Shown here piece by piece: positions 1 to 3,603 of a DNA stretch of 5,791 nucleotides. Origin of the DNA: Bryobacterales bacterium (GTDB taxonomy: Bacteria; Acidobacteriota; Terriglobia; Bryobacterales; Bryobacteraceae); assembly GCA_025462985.1 (NCBI GenBank), contig JAOAPP010000409.1, positions 1 through 5,791 of the forward strand, given 5' to 3'. The first letter of the stretch is position 1; the number at the start of each line of letters is the position of its first letter. A program made the translations under genes and the position numbers. The notes under the pieces were generated by a model. That model saw only the letters and a program-made list of their open reading frames with translations. It did no database searches and was not told where the DNA came from.

Positions 1-231
1 GTCGGCGAACACTATGGTGCGAACAGCCCCCCGGTTCAAGTCCCCGCTCGAATAAACTGCCGGTCCAAATCCCCTCTCGATAAGTCCCCTCACCTCCGGA
101 TCGCGGTCCGCCAATTCCCGCGCCGCCGCGTCGGCATCATAGAATCGCGCGGCCGGAGCGAGCTCCTGCAAACATTTCAGGAACGTACTTTTGCCCGTGG
201 AGATCCCACCGGTAATTCCAATTGCTGGCAT
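1..231 (-). CDS. coaE: dephospho-CoA kinase, N-terminal part (cut by window edge)
   Basis: This is the cytoplasmic enzyme of the last step of coenzyme A synthesis; it phosphorylates the 3'-hydroxyl of dephospho-CoA with ATP. The frame is open from an ATG at 231 to base 1, giving 77 residues. It begins with a hydrophobic strand and a Walker A loop (G8, G13-K14-S15 in GGISTGKST). It continues with the family's DAD acid motif inside YDADAAAREL (D32, D34), where the substrate sits. Family members run to about 200 residues, so roughly 60% lies outside the window. The start fits the family, because the P-loop normally falls within the first 15 residues. No Shine-Dalgarno sequence is visible before the ATG. 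The gene lies downstream of, and on the same strand as, the exported-protein gene at 361-1029, but a terminator separates them, so it probably has its own promoter. The call rests on the P-loop plus DAD motif and their spacing. Confidence 0.93.
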   Translation of the reverse strand, partial: MPAIGITGGISTGKSTFLKCLQELAPAARFYDADAAARELADRDPEVRGLIERGFGPAVYSSGDLNRGAVRTIVFAD

Positions 232-299
232 AGTCAGATACGGTCGCGTTCCGGCGCGCCCGACTTATTTCCACAGTTGAGCATGAAACCCGGCCAGTG

Positions 300-336
300 A
301 AAAAGAAAAGCGGCCCGTGAAGTCATCACGAGCCGC
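300..336 (-). terminator. rho-independent terminator for the exported-protein gene
   Basis: On the minus strand the arms at 336-326 and 320-310 form an 11-position stem with one mismatch and a 5-base loop. They are followed by a T-rich tract (309-300, two runs of T broken by one C). The stem begins 25 bases past the stop codon at 361-363, which is the expected place. It closely resembles the second terminator at 5377-5415. Confidence 0.85.
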
Positions 337-360
337 CTGCCGGAAAGGAGCGTGGCTTGC

Positions 361-1029
361 CTAGGGAGTCACGACGAGCGAAAAGTCAGCCGACCCGGTC
401 GGCGTGCCCACGCCATTCGCATAGAAGCAGTCGCCCCCGAAGGAAACTCCCCAGTCTGTAACGTTCCTGACCGCCGCCGCGAACGCTGCCGGGTCGGACC
501 CGCCATAAAAATCGGTCCACAGACCTTGCTCGAGCGCCGTGTCGAGGGCGGTCGGGTGGTTAATGATCACGCTCAGCGGCACCCGTTTCGTCGACCACCA
601 ATAAACCGATGGATTGAATCCGCCGGTGCCTTTGGTCGTGAAATACAGGCCTACTTCCGGGTTCGCCGAGCTCCCTGAGCATCCGGGATAATTCGCGAAC
701 GTCGTTCCGGGCGCCACGTTCGTAATGCTGGCGGTTCCCTGGAGGGTTTTTCCCGTGAGATCTCCGAACTCGCCCACCTTCGTCGAAGTCAGATAGGCCG
801 CATCCGCGGTCTCGGGGAAGGTGAAGCTAACTGTGTTCGTGCTGGTTTCGTAGGAGACTTTTTGGGCCCGTAACGCGCGCCCCGAAGAATTAAAGCTGTA
901 GAGCTTCCAAGTAGTGCTCGCGGCCAGGACAACGGCCGGGATGAGGATACAAAGAGCGCCGGTTAGCAGCCAGGCGCGTTTACCCAGCCCTCGCGTGATA
1001 GTGAAGAGTTTGGTCTGAATGGATTTCAT
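361..1029 (-). CDS. exported protein of unknown function, 222 aa
   Basis: The product begins with a classic signal peptide: a basic n-region (K2, K7, R13, K17, R18), a hydrophobic core at about residues 20-35, and likely cleavage after A36 or A37. The mature part is rich in G, S, T and aromatic residues and looks all-beta. It holds two cysteines (C117, C201) that could pair outside the cytoplasm. Near the C-terminus is a DWGVSFGG...FYANGVGT stretch (about 192-208). I associate this kind of ending with unnamed secreted proteins of soil bacteria, but cannot name a family. The ATG at 1029 is the only start that gives an intact signal peptide; the leader before it is A-rich with no Shine-Dalgarno sequence. 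The gene is followed by its own terminator and looks monocistronic. It lies just beyond the cassette array but carries no core motif at its start, so I do not count it as a cassette gene. Export is well supported; function is unknown. Confidence 0.85.
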   Translation of the reverse strand: MKSIQTKLFTITRGLGKRAWLLTGALCILIPAVVLAASTTWKLYSFNSSGRALRAQKVSYETSTNTVSFTFPETADAAYLTSTKVGEFGDLTGKTLQGTASITNVAPGTTFANYPGCSGSSANPEVGLYFTTKGTGGFNPSVYWWSTKRVPLSVIINHPTALDTALEQGLWTDFYGGSDPAAFAAAVRNVTDWGVSFGGDCFYANGVGTPTGSADFSLVVTP

Positions 1030-1187
1030 TTTTGTTTTGCAGAGGTGGCCCGGGAAAGTTCCACGCGCCGCCGTTGGTTAATGTTTCGGCGAAACCATCC
1101 GGCGAGTTGCGCCCTTTTATCCCCATGCAACAGAACCAGCTTCGCGGGGTGGTTGTGGAAAATTCGCCTGCTAATAGCAAGCTTTAA

Positions 1188-1376
1188 TTACAATTTCCAT
1201 GCTTTCCCCGCATTTGAGAGCCCGCCGAGCCGCTGTCCTTCCGGGCCGGGCCGGCCGAACAACGTGCTGACAAATTCCGGCGACACCAGCGCCACGACGC
1301 AGGCAAAGACGCCGCCGAGAACCGACGCCGCCAGAGCGCCCGCGACGATATAGACGAAGTAGCGAAGAAAGCTCAC
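1188..1376 (-). CDS. small membrane protein, last gene of the cassette array, 62 aa
   Basis: Starting from GTG at 1376, the product has one long hydrophobic stretch (about residues 5-33, FVYIVAGALAASVLGGVF and onward) followed by SPEFVSTLFG and a short polar tail. The helix is long enough to span a membrane and is rich in small residues. The tail after residue 45 looks unstructured, so the gene may have lost part of its 3' end. The GTG lies 7 bases past a GTTAGAC core (1390-1384), the same arrangement as the other cassette genes, and this is the main reason to believe the start. No clear attC follows the stop; the bases just beyond it (1160-1180) resemble only faintly the conserved R'' side of sites A to C. 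There is no Shine-Dalgarno sequence. The function is unknown, and a chance ORF remains possible because the gene is short. Confidence 0.5.
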   Translation of the reverse strand: MSFLRYFVYIVAGALAASVLGGVFACVVALVSPEFVSTLFGRPGPEGQRLGGLSNAGKAWKL

Positions 1377-1383
1377 GGTTCAG

Positions 1384-1390
1384 GTCTAAC
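1384..1390 (-). other. orphan integron core site (GTTAGAC) without an attC partner arm
   Basis: The minus-strand sequence CTCGTTAGACC here is identical to the R' ends of sites A and B. Upstream of it there is no inverse core and no complementary arm; the DUF5069 reading frame runs straight into it instead. It may mark a cassette joined at a secondary site, or an attC that lost its left half by deletion. Confidence 0.55.
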
Positions 1391-1817
1391 GAGTCTGGTC
1401 GGGAAACATGTTTCGATCGTCGGCTTCCAGGACATCAAACACAAGCCGTTCCGAAGGAAGGTCGGCGCCATAGAACTCTTGGAAGGATTACTTCAAGTCC
1501 GCGGGCACATCGGCCACCGTGACACGGCATAGCCGCGCGCCGACTGCTCGCCGCGCCACAGCGACCCGCCGTCCCAGTGCCGCCGCTACGTCCTTGTCAC
1601 TACCGGCGTCCCGCACGATCTCGACGAAGTTCTCCGCGCTGATTCCGAAAGCAGCCAGGACCAGCCCGCTCATTCCACGCCCGATCTGGTACTGCCCGAC
1701 ATTTCCTCCCGGAAGTTTTGCGCGCGCCACGTCGATCATCCGCGGCAACATGCACAAGCCCTCCAGTTCTTCTCTCGGCGACCGAGGCGGCCTTTGGGTA
1801 AGGTCAAGCGGTGTCAT
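1386..1817 (-). pseudogene. DUF5069 family gene interrupted by an in-frame TAA
   Basis: The ATG at 1817 opens a frame beginning MTPLDLTQRPPRSPREELEG, followed by LPRMIDVARAKLPGG and an IGRGMSGLVLAAFGIS segment. These are the N-terminal hallmarks of DUF5069, a family of about 140-150 residues with no firmly known function. TAA at 1490-1488 stops translation after 109 residues. The same frame then stays open and still reads like the family's C-terminus: FYGADLP at about 115-121 and FDVLEADD at 127-134. It ends at TAG (1388-1386), for 143 codons besides the final stop. The simplest reading is a single-base nonsense mutation of a sense codon at position 110. Readthrough, a sequencing error or a functional 109-residue product are alternatives. 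The final TAG lies inside the GTTAGAC core of the next cassette. The start is 1 base past the degenerate core of attC C, and there is no Shine-Dalgarno sequence. The family assignment is from memory of its conserved ends. Confidence 0.72.
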
Positions 1818-1818
1818 A

Positions 1819-1922
1819 AGCTAGCGAGAAACAGTCAGCCCTGGCGGGATGAGTTTCATTCTCTTTTCATCCCTCACCCTTCCTCCTTTCCTGTCAGAGT
1901 TCGCTTCATCGCTTGGTTATGC
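1819..1922 (-). repeat. decayed attC site C
   Basis: The left end on the minus strand is an inverse core GCATAAC (1922-1916) that abuts the lipoprotein stop codon. It is followed by CAAGCGATGAAGCG, which matches the R'' side of sites A and B. The right end should be GTTAGAC but reads GCTAGCT (1825-1819), although the CTCG before it is kept. The right arm no longer pairs with the left, and the centre contains a pyrimidine-rich tract on the plus strand. I take it as a site that has lost its R' side. Confidence 0.6.
1854..1895 (+). repeat. pyrimidine-rich tract inside attC C
   Basis: Of 42 bases, 38 are C or T on the plus strand. The tract overlaps a 7-base inverted repeat (GGGATGA at 1846-1852, TCATCCC at 1867-1873). 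It has no counterpart in sites A or B and may be a local insertion or slippage product. Confidence 0.5.
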
Positions 1923-2249
1923 CTATCGAAGGACGATGACATTGTAGCCCCACTTGACGTGATAAAGAGTAGCGGACCGTCCAGTATCGGCCGACCAAAC
2001 GTTTATGAAATCTGGAACTTCCGTGTCGTGAATGGTGAAATGGCCACGCTCGTCTGTCCCGTCCTGGAGTACAATGACGCGGTCCTCGGCCGAATGAACC
2101 CGATGTAACCACTGTGCGCCGACTCGCGCATACGGCTGCGCCGTGCCGTAGCGGTCCACAACGGAAATGAGGATAGTCGACGGCGCCACGCAACCGGCGA
2201 ACCCGAGGCAGCATAGCAACGAAATGAGTGGCACGACTAGCGACTGCAT
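1923..2249 (-). CDS. putative small lipoprotein with a beta-sandwich-like domain, cassette gene, 108 aa
   Basis: The ATG at 2249 lies 2 bases past the GTTAGAC core of attC B, exactly as in the preceding cassette gene. The product opens with a hydrophobic segment ending in LGFAGC, a plausible lipobox with C20 as the lipidated residue. The rest (ILISVVDRYGTAQPYARVG, then TDERGHFTIHD) follows the pattern of small transthyretin/carboxypeptidase-regulatory-like beta sandwiches: a strand, a D-x-x-G turn, A-x-V, and later TDE-x-G-x-F. This suggests a periplasmic or outer-membrane-anchored binding or structural domain, but no named family is certain. One oddity is that the n-region from this ATG has no basic residue. 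An in-frame GTG at 2279, inside attC B, would add two arginines (118 aa), so the longer start deserves consideration. The TAG stop is directly followed by the inverse core of site C. No Shine-Dalgarno sequence is seen. Confidence 0.75.
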   Translation of the reverse strand: MQSLVVPLISLLCCLGFAGCVAPSTILISVVDRYGTAQPYARVGAQWLHRVHSAEDRVIVLQDGTDERGHFTIHDTEVPDFINVWSADTGRSATLYHVKWGYNVIVLR

Positions 2250-2251
2250 GG

Positions 2252-2444
2252 GTCTAACGAGAATGGAACGGACTGCCAAGCCGTGACATAGACGTCAAGC
2301 CCGAAGGGTGAACGAATGGCATGAGTTCATCAACAAGATGAGCGACGGCGGACGAGGGCGGTCCTCGCTCGGAGTGGAAGTATGGAAGTCATCTCAAATG
2401 TGGACGCAAAGCGGTCTGACGTTCGCTCCATCGCATGGTTAGGC
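2252..2444 (-). repeat. attC site B, 193 bases, with about 70 extra bases in its right arm
   Basis: The minus strand starts with inverse core GCCTAAC (2444-2438), touching the stop codon of the preceding gene, and ends with core GTTAGAC (2258-2252). The left arm GATGGAGCGAACGTCAGAC pairs with the conserved block at 2338-2354 at 15 of 17 positions, leaving two unpaired bases in the left arm. In site A that block lies 12 bases from the outer core; here it is 82 bases away. The added segment (2262-2333) has no counterpart in A. Confidence 0.75.
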
Positions 2445-2906
2445 CTATTTCGGTTTGTAGTGATCCAAGAATTTACCAACATAGTTGCCTTCTTCGGAGC
2501 CATCCGGCCTCGCGATGAGCCAATTGATGATTTCTGATTCGGAAACGGATATTAACTCGCCACGCTTGTAGCCCGCAATCGGCATCGGGCTGTTGATGCG
2601 CCCATAAACCTTGCCGTTCTTGATCGCGTGAACGTCGACAAAAACGTCCGCCTGCTGAACTTCCTTCTTCGCGTGATCGATCACTTGGAGGCGCACCATC
2701 ACAGCAAACGTGTGGCCAGGTGGCAAACCGGCGAGAAATCGCCTTTTCGCCGCCGGATACGTCGCACGCGCCTTGGCGACGTAAGGAGCCGCGGCGCGCC
2801 GATATGCCAGCAGCTTTTCGTCTTCCATGCGAACCGCGTCCGGTGACTGAGCAAAACCCGATAACGAGTAAACGGCCAACACCGCTAAAAAGTAGAGTGT
2901 GCGCAT
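2445..2906 (-). CDS. exported DUF2314/YegJ-like protein, cassette gene, 153 aa
   Basis: The first 20 or so residues form a signal peptide (basic R2, hydrophobic core LYFLAVLAVYSLSGF, likely cleavage near A19-Q20), so the product is probably periplasmic. A helical region (about 25-60) leads into FLAGLPPGHTFAVMVRLQ, then VFVDVHAIKNGKVYGRINS (about 87-105) and SVSESEIINWLI (about 120-131). The order fits the DUF2314 fold, to which E. coli YegJ belongs: 'F-x-V-(K/M)-V', an acidic strand before 'G-x-x-x-G-R', and a final 'S-x-x-E-I-x-(D/N)-W-(M/L)'. No catalytic activity is established for that family, so no reaction is proposed. The ATG at 2906 is 2 bases past a GTTAGAC core and the TAG stop touches the next inverse core, so the cassette holds almost nothing but this gene and its attC. 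No Shine-Dalgarno sequence is visible. The coding call is strong; the family is a reasoned match by eye. Confidence 0.85.
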   Translation of the reverse strand: MRTLYFLAVLAVYSLSGFAQSPDAVRMEDEKLLAYRRAAAPYVAKARATYPAAKRRFLAGLPPGHTFAVMVRLQVIDHAKKEVQQADVFVDVHAIKNGKVYGRINSPMPIAGYKRGELISVSESEIINWLIARPDGSEEGNYVGKFLDHYKPK

Positions 2907-2908
2907 GG

Positions 2909-3032
2909 GTCTAACGAGACCAAGATGAGCGACGGCGGACGAGGCTGCGCGTTGCTTGGGGTGGAAGGTTGGAAGTCATCGCAAAAATGGAGCGCACGGC
3001 GGTCCGCCGTCCGCTCCATCGCCTGGTTAGAT
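2909..3032 (-). repeat. attC site A, 124 bases, the best preserved site
   Basis: On the minus strand it runs from inverse core ATCTAAC (3032-3026) to core GTTAGAC (2915-2909). The arms beside the cores pair closely: GATGGAGCGGACGGCGGAC on the left against 2925-2941 on the right. That gives 17 base pairs with two unpaired G residues, both in the left arm, plus six of seven pairs between the cores and an unpaired spacer between the two boxes. Extra-helical bases on one arm and an unpaired spacer are the known features by which integrases recognise folded attC. The length resembles that of Vibrio-type repeats. Confidence 0.85.
2987..3019. repeat. 33-base near-perfect palindrome nested in attC A
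   Basis: ATGGAGCG, one base, ACGGCGG, one base, CCGCCGT, one base, CGCTCCAT: two arms of 8 and 7 complementary bases broken only by one C-C mismatch and the central base. It covers the left box of attC A, so this local hairpin would compete with the long-range attC fold. Confidence 0.7.
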
Positions 3033-3034
3033 GA

Positions 3035-3339
3035 CTAGCGTGCATCGGAGTGAGTGTATCTTCCTGTGACCGACAGAATCTCAACAGTCTGCGTATCGGG
3101 AGTAAGGCGATAGCGTACTGAGATACCTCCGCCGCACGCCAAGTGTGCTCGGAAGGTGGTCGCTTGGAAGAGGGCCATTCGAGAGGGTGCAGCTGGACCT
3201 GCTTCCAGAAGAGTCCGAAGAGACCCTCGGCGCTTTCTTTCGGATGCGGTGATCGCGCACAGACCAACGCAATCTCCCGCTGCAGCGCTGCGCGATCGCT
3301 TAGCCGCCAAATCACATCGTGAAACTTGGGGAGTGTCAT
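3035..3339 (-). pseudogene. toxin-like cassette gene with an apparent one-base frameshift, about 101 aa if restored
   Basis: The ATG at 3339 overlaps the core (GTTAGATG), and a TAG at 3037-3035 sits 2 bases before the inverse core of attC A. These two signals lie in different frames. The first frame reads MTLPKFHDVIWRLSDRAALQ to about residue 56 (HPLEWP) and has plausible codon use. The second reads LFQATTFRAHLA, then ISVRYRLTPDTQTVEILSV, and ends THSDAR at the TAG. Adding one base at the CCC run at 3174-3172 joins them into a 101-residue protein, with EWP-LFQATTF across the joint. The span of 305 bases is one short of a multiple of three, which agrees. The strand pattern around VRYRL...TVEIL recalls RelE/ParE-type toxins, but weakly, and no antitoxin gene is adjacent. 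Alternatives are a sequencing error, -1 frameshifting, or use of the single frame from TTG at 3310 (91 aa). Confidence 0.6.
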
Positions 3340-3344
3340 CTAAC
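3338..3344 (-). other. first integron core of the array (GTTAGAT)
   Basis: The minus strand reads TTCTCGTTAGATGAC, with the ATG of the first cassette gene overlapping the core. The 10 bases GTTAGATGAC (3344-3335) are perfectly complementary to those at 3035-3026, the inverse-core end of the same cassette. A compact palindrome TCTAA-6-TTAGA (3339-3354) spans the site. No full attC or recognisable attI extends upstream. Confidence 0.6.
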
Positions 3345-3603
3345 GAGAATTAGACGCAAATTTTCGTCCAACTCGGGATCGGGGGAATTGGGTGGACATC
3401 GAAAAGGGAGGAAGCATTGGCGGACATCCATATCACGAAAGCGCGTAGTTCATCAAACCAAAACGAGGGGAGCGGGGGCGGAGGACTGTGTGAAGGGCAA
3501 CAGCCCCGGCCGGCCGGTCATTCTCATTGACATTCTATCGTGAAATAAGCCACCCTCGTCTCCCTCCCGCTGCCTTGGCTGTGCACCTCTAACCCCAACT
3601 CTT
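3345..3603. other. divergent intergenic region without a gene
   Basis: This separates the start of the cassette array from the plus-strand membrane-protein gene, so promoters for both should lie here. I see no convincing pair of -35 and -10 boxes. A TTGACA at 3527-3532 points toward the plus gene but has no -10 at the proper distance. Other notable items are a perfect 12-base palindrome of alternating CC and GG (3506-3517) and a direct repeat GGACATC (3394-3400, 3422-3428). No integrase remnant or attI is recognisable. Confidence 0.5.

Larger units (their letters stand above)
1188..3344 (-). mobile_element. integron gene-cassette array without a visible integrase (CALIN-like)
   Basis: Five short genes, all on the minus strand, alternate with imperfect palindromes bounded by RYYYAAC and GTTRRRY, the inverse core and core of integron attC sites. 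In transcription order the recombination points are 3344-3338, site A, site B, site C and 1390-1384. Sites A and B share a 24-base block (2921-2944 and 2334-2357). The R'' sides of A, B and C share AAC-CA-N-GCGATG-(G/A)-AGCG. Genes begin 0-8 bases after a core, and the first three end at or within 2 bases of the next inverse core. Gene order implies that any attI and integrase would lie beyond 3345, but the gene there (3604-5262) is a membrane protein. The array is therefore either a CALIN or a distant part of a longer integron. Integrase-mediated cassette exchange is established for such structures; activity here is inference. Confidence 0.8.

Noticed and set aside
1040..1187. A sixth attC after the small membrane protein
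   Set aside because: TTCGCCTGCTAATAGC at 1163-1178 faintly resembles the left side of site A (TCGCCTG then a core), but there is no proper inverse core, no partner core near 1040-1100 and no pairing arms.
1794..2108. Plus-strand frame of 104 codons across attC C, reading HSLFIPHPSSF
   Set aside because: It runs through the recombination site and its pyrimidine tract and is antisense to the lipoprotein gene; the minus strand has a start, signal sequence and stop that fit the cassette boundaries.
2911..3339. A 142-codon open frame from the first cassette ATG to a TAG at 2911
   Set aside because: Its last 40 or so residues are a translation of attC A, and the more natural stop is at 3035, right before the inverse core. 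The frame is open through the site because of the site's base composition, so I do not believe the C-terminal part is a protein.
3527..3532. Consensus -35 box TTGACA as a promoter for the membrane-protein gene
   Set aside because: The bases 15-19 positions downstream are GC-rich with no -10 box. The match alone is not enough.
3345..3603. An attI site or integrase remnant
   Set aside because: No frame with tyrosine-recombinase motifs exists on either strand, and no additional core-like pair is seen beyond the one at 3338-3344.
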